Assembly (NCBI RefSeq): GCF_023015805.1
Contig: NZ_JALKBA010000007.1
Coordinates: 124,001 to 188,000, forward strand
Direction: 5' to 3'
DNA from: Cellulophaga sp. F20128
Lineage (GTDB): Bacteria > Bacteroidota > Bacteroidia > Flavobacteriales > Flavobacteriaceae
DNA: 64,000 nucleotides
The position numbers and the translations under genes were made by a program. Positions 48,141 through 60,000 of this stretch are shown piece after piece; within the stretch, counting starts at the first letter, position 1, and every line of letters begins with the position of its first letter. Below the pieces are notes generated by a model, which worked only from the letters and a program-made list of their open reading frames with translations, did not search any database and had not been told where the DNA came from.

Positions 48141-49430
48141 CTACTCTTTTTCAAGTATATGTAGGCTTACCAAATCTATTTTGGTATTGGACACTTCTAG
48201 TATTTTAAAATTGAAGTTTTCTATTTTAATTTCTGAATCTTTTTCAGGTATTTTTCCGGTTTCATTAACGATTAAGCCACCAAGCGTCTCATATTCATCA
48301 CTTTCTGGAAGCTCTAATTTGTAGTTTTCATTAATATAATCTACATCCAAACGCGCTGAAAATTTATAGGTAGTTTCATCAATTTGATGCTCTACTAAAT
48401 CTGTAGAATCATGTTCATCTTCTATTTCTCCAAACAATTCTTCTACAATATCTTCTACGGTCATTATCCCAGAAGTACCTCCATACTCATCCAAAACAAC
48501 CGCTACGCTTTTTCTTTTTTTAATTAAAACATCTAATATATTACTTACCAACATCGTTTCTGGAACAAATTCTAAAGGCAATAAAATACTTTTAATGGTT
48601 TTTGGTTTTTTAAAAAGCTCAAAAGAATGTACATAGCCTATAATGTCATCCACGGTATCTTTATAGACCATTATTTTAGACAATCCGGTATCTGTAAATA
48701 ATTTTGTTAAGTTTTTTGGTGTTTCATGCAGTTCTACGGCTATAATTTCTGTTCTTGGCACCATAACCTCCCGTGCCTTCACCGCCGCAAATTCCAATGC
48801 ATTTTGGAAAATCTGAATTTCCGAATCAACCACATCTTCCATAGCAACTGTTTCTAGTTGTTCTGTAATATAATCGCCCAACTCAACCTTACTAAATGCA
48901 AGCTGACTATGATCACCATCCGTTTTAAAGAATACTTTCAATACAAAGTCTGACACCCTTATCACAAAGTTGGAAATCCAAGAAAAAATAATATAGAAAA
49001 AATAGGCAGGTATTGCCAACGCCTTTAAAAAAGAATTTGCATAAATCTGAAAAAGCACTTTGGGTAAAAACTCTGCTGTAATTAATATAACTAGGGTAGA
49101 AACAATTGTTTGGGCCACTAACCCAAAATCTGTTAATAGGACATCTAAAAAACCACTCCCAGTTGGCAGCATTCCAGTGAACCAAGTCATCAGTAAATCT
49201 CCCATATACATACCGTACACAACCAAAGCGATATTATTACCAATAAGCATGGTGGCAATAAACTTTGAAGGCTTATATGTTAATTTAGATAATACGGTAG
49301 ATAAAATCCCTTCTTGTTTTTTCTCTATTTCTAAGTGGATTCTATTCGCTGAAATAAAAGCAATCTCCATGCCTGAAAAAAAAGCCGAAAAGAGTAATGA
49401 TAAAACTATAATAACTATAGAGGTGCCCAC
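48141..49430 (-). CDS. Hemolysin/CorC-family membrane protein (CNNM-CBS)
   Basis: The 429-residue protein has an N-terminal CNNM/DUF21 domain with four hydrophobic segments (FSAFFSGMEIAFISANRIHLE at the start), two CBS domains (MVPRTEIIAVELHETP, VVLDEYGGTSGIMTVEDIVEELFGEIEDEHD) and a C-terminal CorC_HlyC domain (about 345-425). The family includes GldE and divalent-cation efflux-related proteins; despite the name it is not a haemolysin. The context (LptC, small membrane protein) differs from the usual gldE neighbourhood, so I do not call it GldE. Confidence 0.92.
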   Translation of the reverse strand: MGTSIVIIVLSLLFSAFFSGMEIAFISANRIHLEIEKKQEGILSTVLSKLTYKPSKFIATMLIGNNIALVVYGMYMGDLLMTWFTGMLPTGSGFLDVLLTDFGLVAQTIVSTLVILITAEFLPKVLFQIYANSFLKALAIPAYFFYIIFSWISNFVIRVSDFVLKVFFKTDGDHSQLAFSKVELGDYITEQLETVAMEDVVDSEIQIFQNALEFAAVKAREVMVPRTEIIAVELHETPKNLTKLFTDTGLSKIMVYKDTVDDIIGYVHSFELFKKPKTIKSILLPLEFVPETMLVSNILDVLIKKRKSVAVVLDEYGGTSGIMTVEDIVEELFGEIEDEHDSTDLVEHQIDETTYKFSARLDVDYINENYKLELPESDEYETLGGLIVNETGKIPEKDSEIKIENFNFKILEVSNTKIDLVSLHILEKE

Positions 49431-49432
49431 TA

Positions 49433-49633
49433 TTATGAGTTATTGTCTTGTTTTCTTTTTTCAAATTTTTTCCTGTAATGTCTACGAAAAGCAAACATCC
49501 CAATAGAAACCACTGCAAAGAAAACAAAGGTGTAAAATTCTTCACCAGCACTCCACAATGCATAAATTTGATATAGGGATATAATAGCTACTGCTAAATA
49601 TAAAAACTCCGTATACTTTAATATTTTCATCAT
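49433..49633 (-). CDS. Hypothetical small membrane protein
   Basis: The 66-residue protein has two transmembrane helices (about 8-27 and 34-50) and a basic tail (RRHYRKKFEKRKQ). Its start overlaps the lptC stop by 4 bp (ATGA type) and its stop lies 2 bp before the CorC-like gene. Tight coupling supports it as a real gene. Function is unknown. Confidence 0.75.
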   Translation of the reverse strand: MMKILKYTEFLYLAVAIISLYQIYALWSAGEEFYTFVFFAVVSIGMFAFRRHYRKKFEKRKQDNNS

Positions 49634-50235
49634 AATTCCTCGTTATCTTTAAATGTTTTTACTCCCGTTGTTTTATGGGCATTTACTTTGGTTAACTTTT
49701 CATCCGAATCGAAGCCCGTACCCAGCATGACAGATTCATCTTCAGGATTTACAAACTCAAACTTTTCTTGTGTAAATATCCATTTATTTATTTGATCATA
49801 ATACAATTGTGGCGTTTTAAACTGTTTTCCATCATAGGTATTAATAACCACATTTCCATGCAAACTTATCAATTTTGTTGAAGTATAACTAATACCATAA
49901 TCGGCCGTAATTACACTTTTTTTATTTTTTTCATCGTAGATATCTACTTGCAGCCCTTTTGGAAAAACGTTTCTGGGAAAACTAAGATTGTCATAATCCT
50001 CCATAACTGCCGCTGTTAAAACCGCCTGTACCTTAGTCACTGTTGCTTCTGCATTTTTAACGGGTTCTTGGGTTTCTGTATAGGTAAACACCAAATCTTT
50101 AGCGACCCCCTGGGGATACACCACCTTTTGTGCTTCATCACCCACGCGCTTATAGTTATCCTTGCACGAAAAAAGCATTGCCATACAAAATATGACAATG
50201 CTTTTAAATAAACTATATGTTTTTATAATTCTCAT
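49630..50235 (-). CDS. lptC: LPS export ABC transporter periplasmic protein LptC
   Basis: The 201-residue protein has an N-terminal membrane/lipoprotein-like segment (SIVIFCMAMLFSC) and an LptC/OstA-like beta-jellyroll: FPKGLQVDIYDEKNKKSVITADYGI, TKLISLHGNVVI and TPQLYYDQINKWIFTQE. LptC passes LPS from LptBFG to LptA. It starts 1 bp after the TPR gene and overlaps the next small gene by 4 bp. Confidence 0.9.
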   Translation of the reverse strand: MRIIKTYSLFKSIVIFCMAMLFSCKDNYKRVGDEAQKVVYPQGVAKDLVFTYTETQEPVKNAEATVTKVQAVLTAAVMEDYDNLSFPRNVFPKGLQVDIYDEKNKKSVITADYGISYTSTKLISLHGNVVINTYDGKQFKTPQLYYDQINKWIFTQEKFEFVNPEDESVMLGTGFDSDEKLTKVNAHKTTGVKTFKDNEEL

Positions 50236-50236
50236 C

Positions 50237-51628
50237 TTATAGGTTAGGCACCTTTACACTACCACCAACCCAACAGTTAAACTTAACTGTTTTGCCTTGC
50301 ATATTGTTTGAAAAGATATCCGTTCTTGACGGCGCTCTATCATTATATGCTTTGGCTGTTGCTGATGCCTTATAGCTTAAAGATGGATCTACTCTACCTG
50401 CTTTTCTAGCCAATTCAGCCGCTTTCCAGTTAATCGCTAATTTCTCGAACTTCGTAGAACCACATTCATTTGCACTAGAACCTACAGCACTAGCCATTAA
50501 TAAATATGCATTTCCATTAGAAGGGTCAAAATTTAAAGACTGTTGTGCGTATTTATAGGAAGTAGCTTTATTTATTCTACTATAACTAGCCGCTATTTTA
50601 TATAAAATTTTAGACTTTTTATATGGATCTGTCTCTAACTCACTTGCCTTAGTGAAATCTTGTAAAGCTCCACTTTTATCCCCTTCCTTTAATTTTAAAG
50701 CCGCAGAATAAACATACGCATTTGCCGAAGGTTCCATAGCCAATTGTCTTTGAAACAATTTTTTAAACATTTCAGAATCCAAACATTCCTTATTAAACAT
50801 TCTACTTACTGCTCTTTTTACCCACTCTAAGTCATCTTGTTTTGCGTCAAAATTCTTCTCGTACAAGGGAATCAAGTTCTCACAATCTGCTAAACTTCCT
50901 AGTTTAACATCCATATTATTTGCAACAATACCGTACTTTTCAGAATTTTGAGTGTCTGCATCCAATTGACTTTTCTCAGCTTTTGTAATGGTACCAGCAT
51001 CTTCTTTAACCAACAATTTAGCTATTCTATCTGTAACCTCTTTGTTTATTTCCTCGATTTTTTGAGATAAATCATCATAAAGGTCAAAAACGGTTTGCAA
51101 CTCTTGCTTACCTTCTTTATGTAAATCTACCAAACTTTTAAAGTATAGGAATAATGCTCCAGTATTTTTAAAATTCTTTCCGTCTTCTCTAAAGGCAGTG
51201 TTTAAATCGTTATACAATTCCTCGGTAGTAGACATATCTTCACTAGACTTCAGCATTGCCTTATCAATAAGACGATCTGCCTTGGTACTGTGTTTTGTAG
51301 GGAAATATTTTCCCCAATTATCATACAAGCCTAAAAGGGTATTTACTAAAGCGGTTCTTTCTGCCCCAGTAGCGCTTTTTAGTTTATGTTTTAAAATATA
51401 TTCACCATAAACATAGTTCGCAAAGTGATAATCTGGACATGTTTCATAGACCATTTTCCAAGGCTCATAAGCAGCATCGAAGTTTTTCACTTTTACGTGT
51501 TCATTGTAAATAGAAAGGTTATTTCTACATTCCGTATCATCCACAGCCGCAGCCGTGCCTTCTTGTGCATTACTTACACCCATAACGCTTAAAAAAGCAA
51601 TCGCTATATAGTAAAGTTTCTTTTTCAT
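50237..51628 (-). CDS. Secreted tetratricopeptide-repeat protein
   Basis: The 463-residue protein has a signal peptide (MKKKLYYIAIAFLSVMGVSNAQ) and helical repeats, including NVYSAALKLKEGDKSGALQDFTKASE-type TPRs (about 295-370) and KYAQQSLNFDPSNGNAYLL. Its N-terminus has an NAAYEPWKMVYETCPDYHFANY-like unit. It probably forms a protein-protein scaffold in the periplasm. It is between the outer-membrane protein (39 bp) and lptC in the operon. Confidence 0.85.
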   Translation of the reverse strand: MKKKLYYIAIAFLSVMGVSNAQEGTAAAVDDTECRNNLSIYNEHVKVKNFDAAYEPWKMVYETCPDYHFANYVYGEYILKHKLKSATGAERTALVNTLLGLYDNWGKYFPTKHSTKADRLIDKAMLKSSEDMSTTEELYNDLNTAFREDGKNFKNTGALFLYFKSLVDLHKEGKQELQTVFDLYDDLSQKIEEINKEVTDRIAKLLVKEDAGTITKAEKSQLDADTQNSEKYGIVANNMDVKLGSLADCENLIPLYEKNFDAKQDDLEWVKRAVSRMFNKECLDSEMFKKLFQRQLAMEPSANAYVYSAALKLKEGDKSGALQDFTKASELETDPYKKSKILYKIAASYSRINKATSYKYAQQSLNFDPSNGNAYLLMASAVGSSANECGSTKFEKLAINWKAAELARKAGRVDPSLSYKASATAKAYNDRAPSRTDIFSNNMQGKTVKFNCWVGGSVKVPNL

Positions 51629-51667
51629 CTTAATTGGTTTTTATATAAATGGTTATTACTATTCTTT

Positions 51668-52945
51668 TTAATCTATTGTTCGCTTATGGAACCATTTTGC
51701 ATTTAAAGATAATCCTATACTTACCTTAATATAATTTTCCTTAATAAGGTCTGCATTTGTTGTTCCTCTTTGGCCGAGCTCAAATCCAATATTAATATTA
51801 GAGAAAGGATCGTTAGGAGTATTCATTGGTAAACCAACTCCAAAAGTTATGCCAAAGTCTTTAATACTCTCATTATTAACAACTAAACCTGAATTTCCAA
51901 ATTTAGTCCCTGCCCTATATGTAATTCGCTTATAATAGTCTGTAAAGGATGTATAGTCTGGTATATAGAACCCACCCAACGCAAATCTTGTTGCATTTTC
52001 ATAGACCAAATTATCAACGGTAAAAAATGGCGCACTATAGTCATCTAGGCCTTGAAAACTGGTTTCAGTTCCAACAAACCATTTTCTATCTTGGCCAAAA
52101 CCAATACCTACGGTTGTATTTGTAGGGACCATTATTCCTCTATCTTTTAATCCTAAACGGTCTAAATTTACATCAATATTTTCTATCTCCTGCCCGGTAC
52201 TCGCAGAAAAAGAGCCAACAGACTTTGTATTTCTAGAAGACATATTAACCTGAGTATCGATACCCAAATAAGTATTCATCCTAACTTTATCTGTAATCAT
52301 TGGTGTATAATTAGCGGATAATTTAAAATTCCCTCCACTAATATTAGATTTTCTAAAATCAAACGTTCCAAATTGAACATTTTCAACAGTTTGTACTCTT
52401 CTGCTTTCTATGGTTCCAAAATTTAGGTTTGCTGTAGCCCCAATATTTATATTTTTTGCCAGTTTATACCCAAGAGAAAAGTAAAGAGTATTTAAGCCTC
52501 CATCTCCACTATATTCATTATTTATTAATCCTGCATCTGGATCTGTTAACTCAGAACTAATTCCGTAACCAACGGAACTATATGGCCTTAAGCCAAAGCC
52601 TACTCCTAACACATTGTCTATCAGCGGAAACCCAATAGCTAAATACTCTAGGTTTGTCACGGAAGCGTTTTGTTTCTCATCTCCTCCTTTTAATCCTATT
52701 TCTTTTCTAGATATGGAAGCAGTATATGTCATTTGCCTCAAATTGGCATATCCTGCAGGGTTATTTAAATTTATATGTATGCTATCTGTGAACATACTGA
52801 TACCACCCATCATTTGATTTTCAACAGAATTTATACCTCTTAAATCCCCTATACCAAAGTATGAATATGGTGAAACCGTGCCGTTTTGAGCGTAAATAGT
52901 ACCTGCCATACAGCATACTATTGCAATCGTAATTTTTCTTATCAT
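51668..52945 (-). CDS. Outer-membrane beta-barrel protein
   Basis: The 425-residue protein has a signal peptide (MIRKITIAIVCCMAGTIYAQ) and SPYSYFGIGDLRGINSVENQMMGG, the start common to a FadL/PorV-like group in Bacteroidota. The rest has about 14 amphipathic strands, ending YIKVSIGLSLNAKWFHKR. Substrate is unknown. It starts directly after the coaX stop (adjacent bases), so the two are co-transcribed. Confidence 0.85.
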   Translation of the reverse strand: MIRKITIAIVCCMAGTIYAQNGTVSPYSYFGIGDLRGINSVENQMMGGISMFTDSIHINLNNPAGYANLRQMTYTASISRKEIGLKGGDEKQNASVTNLEYLAIGFPLIDNVLGVGFGLRPYSSVGYGISSELTDPDAGLINNEYSGDGGLNTLYFSLGYKLAKNINIGATANLNFGTIESRRVQTVENVQFGTFDFRKSNISGGNFKLSANYTPMITDKVRMNTYLGIDTQVNMSSRNTKSVGSFSASTGQEIENIDVNLDRLGLKDRGIMVPTNTTVGIGFGQDRKWFVGTETSFQGLDDYSAPFFTVDNLVYENATRFALGGFYIPDYTSFTDYYKRITYRAGTKFGNSGLVVNNESIKDFGITFGVGLPMNTPNDPFSNINIGFELGQRGTTNADLIKENYIKVSIGLSLNAKWFHKRTID

Positions 52946-53674
52946 TTAGTCTTTGTTGTATTCCAGCAAACAGTTAAGTCCCTCTACAAGGAAATTGGAA
53001 TGCGCAAATATGGTATTTTTTAATCGTTTTGACAAGAATTGAGCGTCGCCGCCTGTTAAAATAACTGTTAAATCCGCAAATCTCGCTTTATATTGGCTAA
53101 TTATACCATCTATTTCGAAACAAATTCCGTTAACAACACCACTTTGCATTCCTGTTATTGTAGAATTTCCAATAAGCTCAAAATCCCCCTCTTTTTCTAC
53201 CAATGGTAAATTTGCCGTTTGGTTATGCATTGCATTAAAACGCATAGAAACTCCCGGCGATATCGCCCCGCCTAAATATTCTCCCTTACTAGTAATGATA
53301 TCATACGTAACACAACTACCTGCATCTATAACCAAAGTATTTCCATTTCTGTTGTGATAAAAAGCGGCAGTTGCCAATGCAATTCTATCTACACCTAAAG
53401 TTTTGGGAGTGCCATACCCATTTTTAAATGGTATTTTGGTCGTGGCGTTTAGCACATGTACCTTACAATACACAGAAAGTTGCTTCACATCTTCCTCCCC
53501 CAAAGTTCGTACAGAAGAAACAATAGCGTTTTTAATATACGGAAACTCATTAAAAATAATTTTTAGGGAATTTAAAAAATCTAATGGCATTATAGTAGCA
53601 AAAGAAACTAGTGCTTTTCCCTTATAAACCGCCATTTTTACTGAGGTATTACCCGCATCAATAATTAAATTCAT
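52946..53674 (-). CDS. coaX: Type III pantothenate kinase
   Basis: The 242-residue ASKHA-fold kinase starts with NLIIDAGNTSVKMAVYKG, with the later motifs GTPKTLGVDRIALA, TLVIDAGSCVTYDII, LGGAISPGVSMRF and ILTGGDAQFL. It phosphorylates pantothenate in CoA synthesis. It opens a minus-strand operon with an outer-membrane protein, a TPR protein, lptC, a small membrane protein, the CorC-like protein and the PpiD-like protein. Confidence 0.98.
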   Translation of the reverse strand: MNLIIDAGNTSVKMAVYKGKALVSFATIMPLDFLNSLKIIFNEFPYIKNAIVSSVRTLGEEDVKQLSVYCKVHVLNATTKIPFKNGYGTPKTLGVDRIALATAAFYHNRNGNTLVIDAGSCVTYDIITSKGEYLGGAISPGVSMRFNAMHNQTANLPLVEKEGDFELIGNSTITGMQSGVVNGICFEIDGIISQYKARFADLTVILTGGDAQFLSKRLKNTIFAHSNFLVEGLNCLLEYNKD

Positions 53675-53727
53675 AGTACAAAGATTAAAAAATGTAAAAA
53701 AACTACAACCTTTTTTTGCATTTTTGT

Positions 53728-53757
53728 TTGGATATCGAAAATTAGAAATTATATTTG
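53728..53757 (+). promoter_or_regulatory. tRNA-Phe promoter
   Basis: TTG at 53728-53730 and TATATTTG at 53750-53757 are a near-ideal Bacteroidota promoter with a 19-bp spacer. The mature tRNA starts 17 bp downstream. Confidence 0.8.
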
Positions 53758-53774
53758 CAGCCGCTTAACGGCAT

Positions 53775-53847
53775 GGTGCCTTAGCTCAGTTGGTAGAGCA
53801 ATGGACTGAAAATCCATGTGTCCCTGGTTCGATTCCTGGAGGCACCA
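53775..53847 (+). tRNA. tRNA-Phe (GAA)
   Basis: The sequence folds as a complete 73-nt cloverleaf. The acceptor GGTGCCT pairs perfectly with AGGCACC, the anticodon loop CTGAAAA gives GAA, the T loop is TTCGATT, and the discriminator is A. The 3' CCA is not encoded. A strong promoter precedes it and a hairpin terminator follows 5 bp later. Confidence 0.97.
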
Positions 53848-53851
53848 CTTT

Positions 53852-53882
53852 AAAAACCCGAACAGAAATGTTCGGGTTTTTT
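53852..53882 (+). terminator. intrinsic terminator after tRNA-Phe
   Basis: A 12-bp stem (53852-53863 with 53870-53881, six-base loop) ends in a T run directly after the tRNA. Confidence 0.93.
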
Positions 53883-54098
53883 GCTTTCTTTATCCTGTGA
53901 ATCAACACTTTCTCTATTCTCCTTAAAATAAAACCATAAGTGAACTCTTTAAGAGTCACAACAGCGCCAATTATACAGATTTATCCTACATATATACAAA
54001 TTAACATCAAAAATAAGATGTCCATTCGTAAATTAATTGTAAAGTCTCCCCACGCATCGCTTGAGCAATACATTCATAACTAGTAAATAATATACATT

Positions 54099-57000
54099 AT
54101 GGCTTCTGTACAATTCAACTTCATTTCGGAGGGCGATAACAATCAATTAGAATTCAACAATGTTCTAATTGAAGTTACAATCCCAATATTTTCTTACACT
54201 AGCAAACGGACTGAAATTTTTCGCTATGCTAGTAGTCATATATCTTTTATGGCGTCACAAAACATTAATACTAACACTTATAAAGTAAACTTACCTCTAG
54301 ATGAACTATCTGGTAAAACTATCGAGGATATTTATGGCTTCTATTTATACCATTTTATTGATATCCTAAAAGATGATGGAATTAATATTAATGATTATTC
54401 CTTTAAATTTAACATCACAATCAAGGATGACACTAATCAAATTATAGCCACTCGAGAGTTTGAAGGTATTTACTATTTAAAATCATCCTATTCATCAGAT
54501 TTTGACCGAAGATTTCATCAAGTAGAATATGAAAAATATATTAGTATTTATGGTGAGGCTAACTCTAAAAAGAAAGACGCACTAAACACCCAAGGCATAA
54601 CCAACCTTTCCAATCAATATAATAAAAGAGTATTTTTAATTAACAAGGAAGCCTATGAATTATTCAAATATCTATTTGACTCTGGGTATCCTGATAGAGA
54701 TATTACCGATAAATTTGTTTTGGATTTTATTCAGGTTCTTGTAGATCTTAATGGAGATTATCCCCAATTATCTTCTGAAGAATTTACCATTGGATATACA
54801 CAACTAGTAGATTTTTTCAAAAAAACAGAATACACAGTAAACAAAGAATTCTTTGATTATTTAAAAAATAATTTTAACAAATTATTTGATTTCCCTATAA
54901 CTATACCTAAAATTGAAACCTTGGAAATAGGAGGTGAACTGCAAATTATTACGGAAGACGAACTATTAAAACAGGATTTGGATTTTTATGACCTCTTTAT
55001 GGAATATTTACAAATAAATGGAAAGTCAAAAACCATCAAATACAACTGGACTTTAGCCCAAGACACAATAATAAATAATACAATAAATTTTAAATTTAGT
55101 AATGAAGTGCCCTTAATTTCTAACAATGTTTCTGGTCCAATTACCATAAGGGTAAAAGGTTATGATGGGGCAATTTTATGGGAAAAAAAATATAATAAAG
55201 AGGATACTACCTTACAGAATCTTGATTTAAAAATTAAAAAATACCCCTCTGGAGAAATTGAAACTGACTCCAATACTGGAAGACCTAAAAGTAATAAGAG
55301 ATTAAGAGGAAAAGTGCTGCAAAATGGAAACAAATATACTTTAAATGAGCTTACTGTAGTTATTCAAGGGAAAAAGGGGGAAGATGAATTATTTAAAATC
55401 ATTGGGTCTGCAATGACAGATAAATCTGGAAATTTCTCACTAGACTATCCGTACGGGAATTATCAAGTTGCCCAAGCAATGGTATCGCTAATGCCAAATA
55501 GCCCAGTAGATTTAGTAATTAATCTAGAAAATAATAATGAAACAATTTCGGATGATTTTATATTCTTGCTTTTAATTGACGAGGAAATTGTTGTGACCGA
55601 CAAAGAAACGAATGAACACGACGATTGTGACTGTAATTCTAAAATTAGAGCCAAACGACTACCTGATCAAGAAGATTTAATTAATTCAGATGAATATACT
55701 CAAGATATTGGAGGCGCATGTCTAAATCTTTCAACTCCGAACAGGACTTTACGAGAATATAGCTACAACGCCATTGTTCGCGTATCAGACCCAGAAGTAG
55801 CCAACTATGTTTTACAAAAAGTAAAATTAGGAAGGAAGGTACAATATAACCTAGTAGGTGATAAAAAAATAATTACCCGTAAAGAGATAGATTTAAATAA
55901 TCCGATTAGATGGGAAGATGCACCAGACGCCAAAGAAAACTTGTCCCTATATCAATCAGTCACTGTTGCTACAGGACATATACTTCACTATAAATCGGTT
56001 TTTAAGGCAGATGGCTATTCATTAGGCGACTTAGTCTACTCGCTACCGTTAGCCCCTGGTCAAAAAAAACAAATCGTTGTATTTGAATCTTCTCATTCAT
56101 TAACTGGGGCGGAATCACAATCTATCTCACAAGGGGAAAGTCTTTCTGCAGAATTAGTTAGTGATCGTTTTATCACAGATCAATTAAGTGGAGGGTTAAA
56201 TGAAGATGTCAGTGGCAGAAGTAAAGCACATACATCGGGAATGTCTGCGGGTATAGGAGCAAGTGCATCCTATGGTGGTATTGGTGCTTCATTAGGAGTA
56301 GCAGGTGGTTTTTCGAATTCAAATTCGTCTGCTTCACAAAATAGCTCTAGGAGTATCTCTCAGTTTTTTGGCGAAAAATTAAGACAGTCACTTCAACAAA
56401 ATGCAGAGAGCTATAGACAACTAAATGCCTCTGTAGTAACAACAGTTACAGAAGGACAAGAGTACGGGGTAACAGCTGAAACAATAGCCAATCATAACCA
56501 CTGTCATTCCCTCACTATGATGTATTTTGAAGTATTGCGTCATTATGCAATATATCAAGAACTTTCTCATGTAGAAGAATGTGTTTTTGTTCCTCTTCTT
56601 ATGACCAATTTTTCCACAGAAAATATTCATAAATGGAAGGATATTTTAGCTACAAACCTACTTCCAACACCATCAAATACCTATTTAAAAGCATTTTCTT
56701 ATTTAAGACGACAACATCCATTATTAAGAGCTTTTGATGCCAACGAACGCATTAAAACAGATTATACTAGGGTCGACTTTCCAGATGGAACATATGCCGA
56801 TGAAGTAATTTCTGAACTAACGGGATATTTAAAAATTAATGTTCATATCCCAAGACCTAAGACCCGTTTCGATAGAATTTTATCCTTTCCTATAATCAAA
56901 ACAACAATAACTACAGATGCGGGAATAGATGTACCCGGAACAATTCGTCAAAACATCAAGGATACTGTCATAGGTGCCGTTGCACCCTGCGCAGCCAAAG

Positions 57001-60000
57001 GCCCTAGTATAAAGCGGAATACTACTTCAACGGAGGTTTTAACTAGAGGACAAATTTTTGATATGTTTATGACGTTAGATGCCAATTACGAAACTGTGCC
57101 TCCTGCTCAATGTATAAGGGTCAGTTTTGATGGTTCAAATGGAATAAATGTGTTTAACAATTTCGTAGGAATCGTGTTTGATGGAGATGAAACTCCAACT
57201 GAAATGGATTTTTTTGCTGGAATGGAAAAAGAGAAAAAATTATGGGAGGCCTATGCTAAAATATTAGATATGGACCTAGAACAACTTTTTAGTTACTTTA
57301 ACGGAAATGTAATTGCAGACTGGGATAGAATATTTAACGAACACATTGCGCCCCAAGTTGTTAGTAATCTCATAAAAGATAGTTTTGGAAGTGGAGGAGC
57401 AAGAATATCTATTACACCCCTTGGAGATATTGATCTTACTGAACAACAAAAATATAAAGGAGGAAATAGAATACTAAAATATTATATAAAGGATAATGGA
57501 ATACCCGCAAATAAAACCCGTAAATCTATTGAGAAGATAAAAATTGATTTTACCTCTCCACTGACAGGCGAACATCATGATCTGTTTTTTAATTATATAA
57601 CTTTTAATCTACATAGCATACAAATAAATTACAGGAGTGACTACCATTCTTCAACATTAGTCAATAGAAGTTTGAAAAATGATTTACACGATGACATTGA
57701 GAATATATTAACTCCCCTTAACTCTCTTGAGAAAAAGAATCCAAGAAAAGAGGATGAATATATCGTTAATGAACTTATAGAACACCTCAATAGTAGCTTA
57801 GAACACTATAATAAAGTCTTATGGCGAAACTTGGATGCCGATAGACGCTATATGCTACTCGATGGGTTTAACATTCAAACTTATACTTCAACTGGTCATA
57901 AATCGGTTATGCGTAGCTTGGCATCTGTTGTTAAAAATGAATTGGTAACAATAACAGGTAATTCTATGGTATTCCCGGTAGCTAGTGGTTACCGGGTAGG
58001 TCGAAATAATATGATCGAGGAAATAGGCGACAATTTATTCGTAGAAAAATCATTATTTGACTATTACAAACCAATTACACCAATGCCTCCTTACAGGTTA
58101 AGTGTACCAACGCGGGGGGTATTTATGGAAGCCATTCAAGGTTCTTGTGATGCTTGTGAAATGGTTAAAGAAAATTCTTCTCAAGATTGGGACAAATTCA
58201 GGACAGAAGATCCAACATCGATTGCTCCCGTAGTAACCCCAACACCCACTATAACAGAATACAAACCTGAATATAAAAATTTTGCCACTCCTATGGTAAA
58301 CATTCAAAATGCACCAGATGCGCCTGCACCTGCTGCGGGATTATCGCAACTCTCTGAAATATTAGGAAATCCGGGGGCTTTTAACGATATAACAGGCTTA
58401 GCCAAAAACCAAGATAATGCGATTAAAACTTATCTTTCAAATCAAGAAAACGCCAAAGCTTTTGCTGAAATGTCCAAGAGTTTAGCGACGCAACAACACA
58501 ATACTCAGAATTCACAAGGAATTGCAGATGGTATTACACAAGCTCGCCAAGCTGGGAATATTACAGATGAAGATGCACAAAACTTAACTAGACAGCATTT
58601 GCAACAACAAATCGATGGCGGAGAAAGTGTTAGAGAAACAGCTCAATTTGATCGTGAACAAAATAGACCATCATTAGCTCAAACCGCTTCAGAAGCAGTA
58701 AGCAGAGGGCAAACGGTTCAAGCACAACGCACCGATGCTGATGGAACCCATGAGTCAATAAACGTGAGACCTTCTGAAGGAGCGCAACCGATAAATATAA
58801 GTTACCAGATTGATAGAATGACACAGCCTACTATGGGTTGCTGGGCAACCGTAGCAACAATGCTAATGAACTGGAAAATGAGGAGAAATAATACAATTGA
58901 AGAAGTATTAACAACAACCGGCAACAACTTAAGCCCTGCAATTGAAAATTACTACCTCGATATGTTTATTAACCAAACAGGCTTAGCGGCGTCTGAAAAA
59001 AATCAATTCATTGAAGCCTTAGGAATGGAAGCTATGCCATCTGCTAGCTACACCTTACACCAATATTACAATTGGCTGAGCACCTATGGTCCTCTCTGGG
59101 TAACCATTGACGCCAACAGTTCTAGTGGATTTTCACCCCATGCCTTATTACTTTTCGGAATGGAAGGAGATTTAAATATTCCAAACGATGTAACCTTTAA
59201 ATTCGTTAATCCCCAAAATGGTCAGGAGCAATTTGAATTTTTCGATGATTTTATAGAAATGTTCGAACAAATGGTAACTGATAATACAGGGAGTTTATTC
59301 TTACAAGTTGTTAGGTTTCGTGACCATTTAATTCAGCAATCAGAAGGTCAAAGCATTTCTAATAACACTCATTGGAACATTCCTTCTTCAACCGTAATTG
59401 ATTATGCAATCCAGGTAGCGCATGACGAATTTAATACTTGGTGGACAGGAGGGTTGTTAGATAACAATACTAATGGAATAGCAAAAGTTACTGAATATTG
59501 GTTGCCACTAAAAGGGTCGGTTTCTGAGGCTGAAGAAACAGCAGAACAAACTGCGCCAACACAAGTGGCTTGGAGTGCTGCATTTATTTCATATTTATTT
59601 ATGAGGGCTTATTTACATGCGGTAGTTAGCCATTTTCCAAATTCGGCTACATTTAATGGTTATTCACTCGCTGACTATGATACCTTTACCAATATTACTA
59701 AAAGAGTTTTATTAAGACATGCAAGCAGTTGTTTAGACAATTTAGGCATATTTAAAGCTAGTGGAAATCACATAAGTTATATTTCAAGAAGCATGCAATT
59801 ATCTGGAAACACAATCGCTTTATACAATCCTATAGATGAACCTGTACAATTAGGTGACTTAATTGTAAATGGGAGATCAGGAGCTTCGTATGACATAGAT
59901 GATACTGGTAGAATTACCCCTTCAAGTGGCCAAAGTCACGTGGATATCATCGTGGAGATAGTAGAAATTGATGGAGATAAATTTGCAAGGCTTGTAGGCG

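Noticed and set aside
48141-49430. Identification as GldE
   Set aside because: It belongs to the same CorC/HlyC superfamily, but neighbours (lptC, PPIase) are not those of gldE (ssb, mutY, gldD), so the general name is safer.
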